64,000 bases of DNA, taken from positions 1,831,001 through 1,895,000 of the forward strand of contig NZ_CP079195.1 in the NCBI RefSeq assembly GCF_019263805.1, read 5' to 3'. Positions within the stretch are counted from its first letter, which is position 1. Every line of letters begins with the position of its first letter. A model generated the notes under the pieces. It saw nothing but the letters and a program-made list of their open reading frames with translations, was not told where the DNA came from and ran no database searches. Origin of the DNA: Polaribacter sp. NJDZ03. Its GTDB lineage: Bacteria; Bacteroidota; Bacteroidia; Flavobacteriales; Flavobacteriaceae. Positions 27,201 through 35,113 of this stretch are shown here, in pieces. Both the position numbers and the translations under genes were made by a program.

Positions 27201-27922
27201 TAAAAAAGGTCAAAAAGGTACCAAAATACGGTGTTATAAAAAACAAATACAATTAAGTAACTTATATAAGAATACCTTAGCAATAGACTTAATTTAAAGT
27301 TGGCATAAAATACTTTTATAAGTAATACAACAAATAAAGGGAATAAGAAAAATACAAAATCTGTTTGCGAAACTATTTTCCACAACCAAGTAGATGTTTC
27401 TTCTTTAACAAAAAAAGTACTAAAAGTAAACTTACTTGAAAAAGATTGAATATCATTTAACTGATAACTATTGTTAAAAATTAAAAAATATATTGCAGAT
27501 ATAATTTCTGTGAAATAAAATAAAACATAACTTAGAAAAGATGCTTTTAATAAGTGAGAAAATTTTATAATATGAAGCCTTTTATGAAACAATAATAAAA
27601 TTAAGAACGTACCACTAAAACCAAAAACAACAATTAACATAGGCACTAATATTGCTATTAAATCAATATAAAGATAATCCCACCCGTAAGTATTTGTTTC
27701 TGCTGCGTTTTGTTCAAACTCTTGAAGTTCATCTTCGAAATCAGATAAATCTAAGTCCAAATCTTTAAAATCATTATACTTTGTTTCAAATTTCTCGTTC
27801 AAATATTTATTATAAACCTCATCGCTTAATACCACATCTGTTGATATAAACGAAATAATATAGCAGATAATAATGATTATTAGTGCTATTAAAAAAAGAT
27901 TACTGTTTAAAAATTTTTTCAT
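27200..27922 (-). CDS. Multispanning membrane protein, possible immunity protein
   Basis: 240 aa, not recognised with confidence. One N-terminal membrane segment (about 8-28), an acidic extracytoplasmic stretch (about 35-78, with DLDLDLSDFEDELQEFEQ), then about four hydrophobic segments; the pattern is similar to Yip1/DUF-type membrane proteins. It sits inside the peptide-export operon. Membrane proteins in this position of bacteriocin loci are often immunity factors, and the acidic outer loop could interact with the strongly basic peptides; this is a hypothesis. Confidence 0.6.
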   Translation of the reverse strand: MKKFLNSNLFLIALIIIIICYIISFISTDVVLSDEVYNKYLNEKFETKYNDFKDLDLDLSDFEDELQEFEQNAAETNTYGWDYLYIDLIAILVPMLIVVFGFSGTFLILLLFHKRLHIIKFSHLLKASFLSYVLFYFTEIISAIYFLIFNNSYQLNDIQSFSSKFTFSTFFVKEETSTWLWKIVSQTDFVFFLFPLFVVLLIKVFYANFKLSLLLRYSYISYLIVFVFYNTVFWYLFDLF

Positions 27923-27929
27923 TAAAATA

Positions 27930-29339
27930 TTAATTATTGTTTAAGAATTGTTCTTTTAAATTCATTTTTTGTTCTAAATCCTTTACTTGCTTTTGTTGCT
28001 CTTTACTCTCTAAAAAAATATTATAATTATCCCAAAAAGAAGGGTTATACTTTTTTTTAAGGAATAAATTATCATTCCAAAGCTTAAGATTTGAAGTTAT
28101 TTTAGAAATTGCATTCTTTTGATTTATTATTTCTGAGAATAAAATTTCTTGATGAGATATATGACCAATTGATGGAACTTCTTTTTTATTATTTTCTATA
28201 TTTCTTAACAAACGAAGATTGTTTGTTTTAAATGTTTTGTGAGATATATAGAAGGGATACATTTTTTCGTTATATTCTTTAAATTTAATATTTGTAGCGT
28301 ATAGCATTTTTTGACCTGTGACTTTTCGTCGATGATGAGGTTTTGCTAACAATACAGAATACTCTACTTCTGTTATAGCATAACTTTTATTCTGCACAAA
28401 TAAATACCCAACATCTAACCTACTTGATTTTTTATTTAATTTAGAGAATTTTATTTTGTAAACTCTTTCGTCTCCATACCCTAAAACGGTATCTATTTTA
28501 AACTTATATAGCTTTAAGTTCTTTTTACTAAACGAAGCTTCATTTTTATTAAAGTAGCGAATTTTATTTATATCTGTAGATAGCAGTTTTTCTATTAGTC
28601 CCATTTCTTTATTATAGCCAGATGTATAATGGTTATCATAGAAAACAAAAGCTTTATCTAATTCTATTGGAGAAATAGCTTTGTAATCTTTAGCTATTTT
28701 ATAATTTTTTCTGAAGCTAGAATTGTTAACATCACGTAAATAAGTTCTCACCATATATGCTGTATCTAAAACCCTGTTGTCTAAAGATTTTCTATTTTCT
28801 AGTACATTAATTTTTACTCCTCTTTTTTCATCAAAGCCTGGGTCATACATTTCAAATGCGCCCTCAACAAGCCATTTGTATTCTTTTTCTGTTTTTTCTG
28901 TGTGCCTTATAAATCCTTTTGCTACATAAGGTTCTATAGGAAGATTGGTCTCGTAGTTCTCAAACGCTTTTTCAACAATTTGAAACCCATCTAGCTTGGT
29001 TTTACTTGTAGTGATTATCACCTCATCAAGAAGCACATTGATAGGCTTTAGTTTTATTATTATATCGCTATGTCTTTTTAATTTTAAAACCTCTATTTCT
29101 TGAGTTTCAAATCCTAATGAAGAAAACATAAGAGTCTTGTTGCTAAGTTTCTCAGAGATTCTCAATACAAACGCTCCATCTTCATTAGATATAGTCCCTA
29201 TTGATGTGTTGTTAAAATATATGTTAGCATTTACAACAGGAGTATTTGTTTCTGTATTTAGAATAACCCCTTTTATAGGATCTTGCCCATATAATATGGA
29301 AATAAAAAATAATTGAAAAATAAGTATAATTTTTTTCAT
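27930..29339 (-). CDS. Carboxypeptidase-regulatory-like domain protein, exported
   Basis: 469 aa. It has a Sec signal peptide ending at about LYGQ (19), then a CarboxypepD_reg/TonB-plug-like beta sandwich (PIKGVILNTETNTPVVNANI, residues 22-100), then about 360 residues of unassigned, lysine- and tyrosine-rich sequence. Similar proteins occur in Bacteroidota peptide-export loci, but the role there is unknown; an outer-membrane or periplasmic accessory or receptor is possible. It is the first long gene after the peptide genes and is probably co-transcribed with the exporter genes. Confidence 0.7.
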   Translation of the reverse strand: MKKIILIFQLFFISILYGQDPIKGVILNTETNTPVVNANIYFNNTSIGTISNEDGAFVLRISEKLSNKTLMFSSLGFETQEIEVLKLKRHSDIIIKLKPINVLLDEVIITTSKTKLDGFQIVEKAFENYETNLPIEPYVAKGFIRHTEKTEKEYKWLVEGAFEMYDPGFDEKRGVKINVLENRKSLDNRVLDTAYMVRTYLRDVNNSSFRKNYKIAKDYKAISPIELDKAFVFYDNHYTSGYNKEMGLIEKLLSTDINKIRYFNKNEASFSKKNLKLYKFKIDTVLGYGDERVYKIKFSKLNKKSSRLDVGYLFVQNKSYAITEVEYSVLLAKPHHRRKVTGQKMLYATNIKFKEYNEKMYPFYISHKTFKTNNLRLLRNIENNKKEVPSIGHISHQEILFSEIINQKNAISKITSNLKLWNDNLFLKKKYNPSFWDNYNIFLESKEQQKQVKDLEQKMNLKEQFLNNN

Positions 29340-29420
29340 AATTTGATTTTAAAAAAAGCTATTTATTACAACGAATAAACAGCTTTCTTATTATCTAATT
29401 TTAAAATAAGATAGTTTCTC

Positions 29421-29555
29421 TTAACAAATTCTAAGGAATCTTTCAATAGCGCTTACGGAACCATTCATGCCTCTACGGTACAACCTGTCCCATCTTCTGG
29501 GTGACGGCCCTCCTCCTTTAATTTCTGTTGTTGTTTTTAAATCTAATTTTATCAT
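29421..29555 (-). CDS. GG-leader arginine-rich small peptide 1 (44 aa)
   Basis: Found by reading the minus strand; 44 codons plus TAA. The leader MIKLDLKTTTEIKGG ends in a double glycine (14-15), the C39-peptidase recognition type. The 29-aa core starts GPSPRRWDRLYRR and ends LRIC, with seven Arg and two acidic residues. The leader is nearly identical to those of the next two genes, and the GP-x-x-RR-x-x-RL-x-RR core motif is shared. Trp22 takes the place of the first Cys of its paralogues, so it has only one Cys (C44, the last residue). It has its own upstream repeat and lies after a terminator, so it may be transcribed separately. Confidence 0.85.
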   Translation of the reverse strand: MIKLDLKTTTEIKGGGPSPRRWDRLYRRGMNGSVSAIERFLRIC

Positions 29556-29557
29556 AA

Positions 29558-29606
29558 TTATTTAATTATTGTACCTACTTTATTCATATAAGCTTTTCGG
29601 CTACCG
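29558..29606 (-). repeat. 49-bp repeated upstream region, copy A
   Basis: Identical to 30101-30149 at 46 of 49 positions. On the minus strand it contains AGCCGAAAAGCTTATATGAA and a nine-codon ORF (MNKVGTIIK, 29558-29587) whose stop is two bases before the start of peptide 1. Confidence 0.75.
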
Positions 29607-29709
29607 ATTTTAGTGAGCCTTTTTACTAGCTTTATTATTATTATTATTGTATCAAAAAAATAAGTTCTAAAAAAGGTATTCTATTTATAGAGATTAAGAA
29701 TTATAAAAA

Positions 29710-29752
29710 AAACAGAAAGAGTTATTTATTAAAATAAATAACTCTCTTTTTT
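29710..29752 (-). terminator. Terminator after peptide 2 (probably bidirectional)
   Basis: Perfect arms AGAGTTATTTATT (29718-29730) and AATAAATAACTCT (29733-29745), flanked by A/T runs on both sides. It lies 20 bases after the peptide 2 stop codon. Confidence 0.8.
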
Positions 29753-29764
29753 TGAATATTTAAC

Positions 29765-29908
29765 TTAATTACAAATTCTAGCATGAGTATTACCAGCACG
29801 CCAAGAACCTTTCAAGAATCGACGCATTAGTCTAGCGCATCTTCTTGGAGATGGCCCTGATATCCCTCCTATAACTTCTGTTGTTGTTTTTAAATCTAAT
29901 TTTGTCAT
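29765..29908 (-). CDS. GG-leader arginine-rich small peptide 2 (47 aa)
   Basis: 47 codons plus TAA. Leader MTKLDLKTTTEVIGG, then a 32-aa core beginning ISGPSPRRCARLMRR and ending ARICN. The core has seven Arg and one Lys and no acidic residue, so a strong net positive charge, and two cysteines (C24, C46) that could form one disulfide. It follows peptide 3 after 31 bases and shares its transcript. Family: double-glycine-leader secreted peptide, probably an unmodified (class II-like) bacteriocin or a signal; no modification enzyme is encoded nearby. Confidence 0.87.
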   Translation of the reverse strand: MTKLDLKTTTEVIGGISGPSPRRCARLMRRFLKGSWRAGNTHARICN

Positions 29909-29939
29909 AATTTTATTTTTTAATTATTATTAATACCTA

Positions 29940-30089
29940 TTACATACAAATACGATCATATCTTCTCGCTGCAGAATCTGAACCTCCAATTCCATAACCT
30001 CTTCGAAACAATCTAGCACATCTTCTCCCTGTTGGCCCTTTTTTCCCTCCTTTAACTTCTGTTGTTGTTTTTAAATCTAATTTTGTCAT
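29940..30089 (-). CDS. GG-leader arginine-rich small peptide 3 (49 aa)
   Basis: 49 codons plus TAA. Leader MTKLDLKTTTEVKGG, identical to that of peptide 2 except residue 13, then a 34-aa core starting KKGPTGRRCARLFRR. The centre is glycine-rich (GYGIGG) and the end is RICM. Eight Arg, two Lys and two Asp; cysteines C24 and C48. First of the three peptide genes in the direction of transcription. Export and leader removal by the C39 exporter at 24554-26662 is the natural inference. Confidence 0.87.
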   Translation of the reverse strand: MTKLDLKTTTEVKGGKKGPTGRRCARLFRRGYGIGGSDSAARRYDRICM

Positions 30090-30100
30090 AATTTTTTAAA

Positions 30101-30149
30101 TTATTTAATTATTATACCTACTCTATTCATATAAGCTTTTCGGCTCCCG
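30101..30149 (-). repeat. 49-bp repeated upstream region, copy B
   Basis: Partner of 29558-29606, exactly 543 bases away. On the minus strand it holds a nine-codon ORF (MNRVGIIIK, 30101-30130) that ends 11 bases before the start of peptide 3. Confidence 0.75.
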
Positions 30150-30186
30150 CTTTTTAGAATACAATATTTATAAATCAGTTTCAGTT

Positions 30187-30275
30187 TACACAGAAACTTA
30201 ATCCACTAGCATCGCTTCCCACGTATATGATGCAGATTAAAATAATAATAACAAGTTTTTTTTTATTTTTCTCAT
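30187..30275 (-). other. Possible frameshifted small secreted peptide
   Basis: An ATG at 30275 (minus) opens MRKIKKN and stops after 12 codons. One base further in the A9 run, the other frame continues KLVIIILICIIYVG and then SDASGLSFCVN to a TGA near 30182. A hydrophobic signal-like segment after a lysine-rich start would make sense if one A were added or the ribosome slipped. Could equally be chance. Confidence 0.2.
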
Positions 30276-30332
30276 AATTATAAAAAACCTAGAATGACAT
30301 GTATCTATTTTTAGTATCATTGCAGTTCTTAT

Positions 30333-30935
30333 ATGACAGAAATTAATCTCAAAAAAATAATTGGTAGTGCTATTAATGGAAATGAACTTCTATTTAATAG
30401 GTTTTTTGAAGATACTTTCAAAAAACTACTACCCAAACTAACTGTCCTTACTAACTCTAATGATGATGCACAAGAAATTTTTGTAACATCTATGCATAAA
30501 TTTTGGGAACGTTTTGTTATTAAACAAGAAAAGTTACCTCATAATAGTACAGGGTACATTTATATGATGTGCAGAAATGCATGGTTCTTAAATAAAAGAC
30601 AACCATGGAGTAAGGTAATTTTAGATAGCAACAACACATACATCCTTACTAAATCTAATGATGATAATTTAGATACAGCACAAAATAAAGAAGACATAGA
30701 AAACAGTAATTTACTAAAACATAAAGCCTTATCTATTGCTATTAATTTGTTATGCGATAAATGCACAAAACTTATTGAAACAGAGTTAGATAAGAATATA
30801 AAATTAAAAGATCTACAGCAAGAAATGGGCTATGCCAATTACCAAGCTTTAGTACAGGCAAAATATAATTGTAAAAAAAAACTAGTCAAAAAAGTTTTTG
30901 AGGCTTTAACTAATTTGAAAAAAAATAATTCTTAA
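30333..30935 (+). CDS. RNA polymerase sigma-70-family factor
   Basis: 200 aa. Early part resembles region 2 (SNDDAQEIFVTSMHKFWERF, residues about 39-58, with the typical acidic-aromatic helix and TGYIYMMCRNAWFLNKR) and the C-terminal third resembles region 4 with a helix-turn-helix (LKDLQQEMGYANYQALVQAKYNCKKKL is the recognition region). The size is that of extracytoplasmic-function sigma factors. It starts a plus-strand operon with an anti-sigma-like membrane protein and a TPR-CHAT protein, divergent from the peptide genes. Its targets are unknown; the peptide promoters are a candidate. Confidence 0.8.
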   Translation: MTEINLKKIIGSAINGNELLFNRFFEDTFKKLLPKLTVLTNSNDDAQEIFVTSMHKFWERFVIKQEKLPHNSTGYIYMMCRNAWFLNKRQPWSKVILDSNNTYILTKSNDDNLDTAQNKEDIENSNLLKHKALSIAINLLCDKCTKLIETELDKNIKLKDLQQEMGYANYQALVQAKYNCKKKLVKKVFEALTNLKKNNS

Positions 30936-30940
30936 AAATC

Positions 30941-31684
30941 ATGATTCAAGAAAAAGACATCGACTTAATTACGCGTTTTTTTGACTTAGCTCTTTCTGAT
31001 GACGAATTAAAAGAGCTAGAACAAAGGTTATTGAATGATGTAGAGTTTCGTGAAAAATTAGAGACCTACAAAGAAGCTAATCATATAGTAAATGAACATT
31101 ATCTGGATGATGATAAACAAGCTAAAACAGATAAATGGAAAGCAATTTTAAAGACTGATAAAACGATAAAATCTACCAAAAAAACCAATTGGAAGTGGAT
31201 AGGAGCTATTGCTGCAGGATTTGCACTCTTATTTTCATTTTGGGTACTTAACAATACATTACAAGAACCAGATATAAATAAACTCTTAGCCAATGCTTGG
31301 GATAAAAAAATTGGCCTCAACCAAAACATTACTCGTAGCGCTAGTAAAGATTCTATAAAAGACAAAATTACAATGGCTTTTAAGACCTATAACAAAAAAG
31401 ATTATCAATCTACTATTCATCAAGTAAGTAATTATAAAACAGGTACCTTGTATTATGAAGATGTTTTATTGCTTAGAGGACTTTCTTACTACAAAAAAAA
31501 CAAAATAGATATTGCATTAAAAACATTAGATACACTTTCTAATTATCATACTGGTAAAAAATCTAAGGTTGCTAATTGGTATCAAGGGCTTATTTATCTC
31601 GAACAAGGAAATACTAAAGCAGCTAGCAAGTTTTTAAAATTACCTAACTACAACATAAAAGAATTACAACTCTTAGAACACTAG
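30941..31684 (+). CDS. Anti-sigma-factor-like membrane protein with TPR-like C-terminus
   Basis: 247 aa. The cytoplasmic N-terminus (1-84) is acidic and helical (FDLALSDDELKELEQRLLNDVEFREKL), similar in style to anti-sigma cytoplasmic regions. One transmembrane helix lies at about 86-103. The outer part (about 140-247) looks like TPR helices (YKTGTLYYEDVLLLRGLSYY, ANWYQGLIYLEQG). It follows the sigma gene by five bases, which supports a sigma/anti-sigma pair. The TPR part could contact the TPR-CHAT protein encoded next. Function inferred from topology and context. Confidence 0.68.
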   Translation: MIQEKDIDLITRFFDLALSDDELKELEQRLLNDVEFREKLETYKEANHIVNEHYLDDDKQAKTDKWKAILKTDKTIKSTKKTNWKWIGAIAAGFALLFSFWVLNNTLQEPDINKLLANAWDKKIGLNQNITRSASKDSIKDKITMAFKTYNKKDYQSTIHQVSNYKTGTLYYEDVLLLRGLSYYKKNKIDIALKTLDTLSNYHTGKKSKVANWYQGLIYLEQGNTKAASKFLKLPNYNIKELQLLEH

Positions 31685-31738
31685 TTATACAACACAACTA
31701 GCACATACAACATACTCCCCCCTTTAATATTATAAATA

Positions 31739-34700
31739 ATGTATAAAAACAAAATTATTTGGGGAGTATTGGTTATTCTCATTTTTACTTCAAAAATATT
31801 TTCTCAAATAAAAAATGATACTTTAATAGCTTCTAAGTATTACAACAAAGCAGATTCATTACAAGAAATAAAAAACTATAACAAGGCCATTTTTTTTTAT
31901 AATAAAGCATTACCCACTTATAAAAAAAACAGCGCATGGAAAAGAACTGTTGATTGTTATAACCGATTATCTCAAATTAACAGGTATAATAGAAAATTAG
32001 AGTCCTCTTTATCGTATGCAAAAACAGCCTTAGAACTTACGTCCCTATACCTACCTAAAGAAAGTGAACAAGCGGCAGATACTTACCACAACATAGGGTT
32101 CTATTATTACGGAATATTAGATTTAGATAAAACTATTTATTATTTAAACAAAAGTCTAGTTATTAGACAAAAAATATTTCCTAAAAACCATCCTAAGTTA
32201 GCATTATCCTACAACAGTATTGGCGCTACATATAATAAAAAAGGAAAATTTGAATTAGCTATTTCCTATTTTAAAAAAGCTTTAAAAATTAATATTCTTC
32301 ACAAAAAAAACAAAGAGATATCTAGTAACTACAATAATATTGGAACCATATATACACAAACAAGAAAATTAAATTTAGCTTTAAAATATTTTAAAAAAAG
32401 TTTAGAAATAAAGAAAAAAAACAAAGGTAATATTTTACATATAGGTACTAATATGAACAATATTGCTATAACATTAATTGAATTACAAAGGTTTCACGAA
32501 GGGCTTGACTACTTATTTAAAGCCATTCCAATTTTAAATAATAAAAAAGGAGAAAGATTTCTAACATCTACCTACCAATTTATAGCCATCGTTTATCGTA
32601 GTAAAGGAGAAAATAATAAAGCATTACAATATTTTAATAAGAGTTTAAATATTAGCCTTAATTACTACAAAGAAAACCACCCTATAACAAGCGACATAAT
32701 TAGTGGTATTGCTAGTATTTACACTAATAAAGCAGATTTTGAAAATGGCATAATTTTTGAAAAAAGAGCATTAAATAATTATATAAACGTTTACGGAGAA
32801 AAACACCCCAAGGTTTCTAATAGTTACCAAATTATTGGGTATAACTTATCTTCTAAAAAAGAATATGCAGAAGCATTAAAGTATCTTAAAATTGCTTTAA
32901 AAATTAACAAAGATATATTTGGAAACAACAACCCTATTACAGCAAATTCATATAAACTACTTGCCAACTTTTATAATAAAAAAGAAGATTATAATAGTGC
33001 TTTAAAATACTATAAAAAAGGTCTAGAAATAATACAAAACAACTATGGAGTTAACCACATTCTTACCTCTAATTTTTATTTTAAAATAGGAATTATTCAT
33101 CAAAACATAAAAGAATACCAATTAGCTTTAAACTTTTTTAATAAAGCTTTAAAGGCGAATTCTAAGAAGATTAACGATACTTATTATGATTATCAATTGG
33201 CATTAAATATAGTACACAAAAAAGCTCAAACGCTAAATTTATACTATTTACAAACTAAAGAAAACAACAATTTAAACCAAAGTATACAATTATATTACCA
33301 GGCAGATATTATCATAGACTACATCCGTCAATCTTTTAATAATCATCAAGATAAATTGTTGCTATCAAAACAAGCAAAAGCAATTTATGCAGATGCTATT
33401 GCATCACATTTATTGAAATATAAAAACACTAAAGAAAACAAGTATTTAGAAGATGCCTGGTATTTTTCAGAAAAGAGTAAATCAAACACTTTAAAAGATT
33501 TATTAAATGATGCATCTTCTAAAAAATTTTCGGGGATACCAGATACTCTTTTAGAAGTTGAAAAAAACATAAGATCTAATCGTGCCTATTATCAATCACA
33601 AATAGTTTCTGAACGATCTAAAAACAGTACAGATTCAGAAATAATTAAACATTTTGAAGATGAATTATTTGCTATAAATCAAAAAAACGATTCTCTAATT
33701 AAAATACTTGAAAAAGAGTATCCTAAATATTATCAACTAAGCCATAAAAACAAAAAATTATCTATTACTGATATTCAGAAAAAAATAAATAAAAATACTA
33801 CAATCCTAGAATTTTTTACAACTGAAGATAGAACATACGCTTTTACAATTTCAAAAAAGAATATTTCAATAAAAGAATTTAAAGTGTCTGAGTTGTCTAA
33901 AAAAATAGATTATTTTAGAAATACTATTACTTCAGAAAATATAGAAGATTATAAAAAAATAGCTAGCAGTTTGTATAAAGAACTTATAAAACCAATAAAA
34001 GATAAACTAATTGGAGATAATTTAATTATTATACCAGATGGATCTTTATGGTACCTAAATTTCGATTTATTACTAACTAAAGAAGCTAAGAAAGAAAATA
34101 CTAGAAATTTATTTTATTTACTAAAAAAATACACAATATCGTATGCTAACACAATAGACCTATTATTTAATCCTATAAATAATAAGAAACAATCTAAAAT
34201 AAGAAAAGAATGTCTCGCTTTTTCGTTTTCAAATGAAACGAATATTAAACAAATAACAACTCTAAAAGAGGATCTACCAGGAACCAGAAAAGAACTAAAA
34301 GCGATCTCTAAAATTATAGATGGTCAATATTTTTATGATTCGGAAGCTGCGGAAGCAAATTTTAAAAAAAATGCTGATAAATACAATATACTACACTTAG
34401 CATTACATGGGGAAGTAGATGATGAGCATCCACAAGAATCTAGATTATACTTTACAGAAAGTAAAGATTCTATAGAGGATAATATTTTATACAATCATGA
34501 ACTTTTTGCGTTAAACATTCCTGCAGATCTTGTAGTATTAAGTGCTTGTGATACAGGAATAGGTAAAATTGCTAATGGAGAAGGCTTAATGAGCTTAGGA
34601 AATGCTTTTCAATACGCAGGAGCTAAAAGTCTGTTATTAAGTAGATGGAAAGTTTCTGATAAAACTACACCCGAATTAATGAAATATTTTTATTCTAACC

Positions 34701-34939
34701 TAAAAAAAGGAATGACTAAACCTAAAGCTCTACAACAAGCAAAATTAAATTATCTAAAAACGACTGAGGCATTTTACACAAACCCTTTTTATTGGGGCAG
34801 TTTTTATATTATAGGAAATACTGATGCTATTCCTTTTAATAATGATATAAATAATAGATATTACTGGATTATTGGAATTTTATTTTGTCTTTTTTCAATC
34901 TATTATTTTAATAAAAATAAAAGACACAAATTAAAATAA
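31739..34939 (+). CDS. Exported TPR-CHAT protein (caspase-like protease)
   Basis: 1066 aa. N-terminal Sec signal (hydrophobic 7-21, ending IFSQ), then about ten tetratricopeptide repeats (residues about 30-480, with repeated ALKYFKKSLEI-type helices), a helical linker and a C-terminal CHAT domain. The clan CD catalytic dyad is visible: H890 in LHLALHGE and C937 in VVLSACDTG. A last transmembrane segment (about 1043-1060) and a basic tail follow. Signal plus C-terminal anchor place the protease in the periplasm. CHAT proteases with TPRs are known as regulated effectors in bacterial defence and as relatives of separase; the target here is unknown. Confidence 0.88.
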   Translation: MYKNKIIWGVLVILIFTSKIFSQIKNDTLIASKYYNKADSLQEIKNYNKAIFFYNKALPTYKKNSAWKRTVDCYNRLSQINRYNRKLESSLSYAKTALELTSLYLPKESEQAADTYHNIGFYYYGILDLDKTIYYLNKSLVIRQKIFPKNHPKLALSYNSIGATYNKKGKFELAISYFKKALKINILHKKNKEISSNYNNIGTIYTQTRKLNLALKYFKKSLEIKKKNKGNILHIGTNMNNIAITLIELQRFHEGLDYLFKAIPILNNKKGERFLTSTYQFIAIVYRSKGENNKALQYFNKSLNISLNYYKENHPITSDIISGIASIYTNKADFENGIIFEKRALNNYINVYGEKHPKVSNSYQIIGYNLSSKKEYAEALKYLKIALKINKDIFGNNNPITANSYKLLANFYNKKEDYNSALKYYKKGLEIIQNNYGVNHILTSNFYFKIGIIHQNIKEYQLALNFFNKALKANSKKINDTYYDYQLALNIVHKKAQTLNLYYLQTKENNNLNQSIQLYYQADIIIDYIRQSFNNHQDKLLLSKQAKAIYADAIASHLLKYKNTKENKYLEDAWYFSEKSKSNTLKDLLNDASSKKFSGIPDTLLEVEKNIRSNRAYYQSQIVSERSKNSTDSEIIKHFEDELFAINQKNDSLIKILEKEYPKYYQLSHKNKKLSITDIQKKINKNTTILEFFTTEDRTYAFTISKKNISIKEFKVSELSKKIDYFRNTITSENIEDYKKIASSLYKELIKPIKDKLIGDNLIIIPDGSLWYLNFDLLLTKEAKKENTRNLFYLLKKYTISYANTIDLLFNPINNKKQSKIRKECLAFSFSNETNIKQITTLKEDLPGTRKELKAISKIIDGQYFYDSEAAEANFKKNADKYNILHLALHGEVDDEHPQESRLYFTESKDSIEDNILYNHELFALNIPADLVVLSACDTGIGKIANGEGLMSLGNAFQYAGAKSLLLSRWKVSDKTTPELMKYFYSNLKKGMTKPKALQQAKLNYLKTTEAFYTNPFYWGSFYIIGNTDAIPFNNDINNRYYWIIGILFCLFSIYYFNKNKRHKLK

Positions 34940-35046
34940 AATCCATTTAGAAACTTTACTTTTTTTATCTATTTTTTAACGCATCAAACGAATAGATAAT
35001 TACCCCTAAAAGCTATTAAAATCTTACTCTATTTTTAAAAAGCGCA

Positions 35047-35092
35047 TAAAAAAACACGAAGTATAGAAATAGAACTTCTATAATTCGTGTTT
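35047..35092 (-). terminator. Terminator of metZ
   Basis: Minus-strand hairpin with arms AACACGAATTATAGAA and TATAGAA..TTCGTGTT and a T7 tail, 20 bases after the metZ stop. Its right-to-left second arm is the right copy of the island-flanking repeat. Confidence 0.8.
35048..35078 (+). repeat. Right copy of island-flanking direct repeat
   Basis: Seven A, then CACGAAGTATAGAAATAGAA and CTTC. 29 of 31 bases match 22165-22195 in the same orientation. The two copies enclose the whole peptide/CHAT island (12.85 kb). Confidence 0.7.
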
Positions 35093-35113
35093 AATATTTA
35101 TTCAATCTTTTTA

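Noticed and set aside
29421..30089. Lanthipeptide, lasso or radical-SAM-modified RiPP class for the three peptides
   Set aside because: No LanM/LanBC, lasso cyclase, radical SAM or ATP-grasp gene is in the island, so a modified RiPP is not supported by the sequence here.
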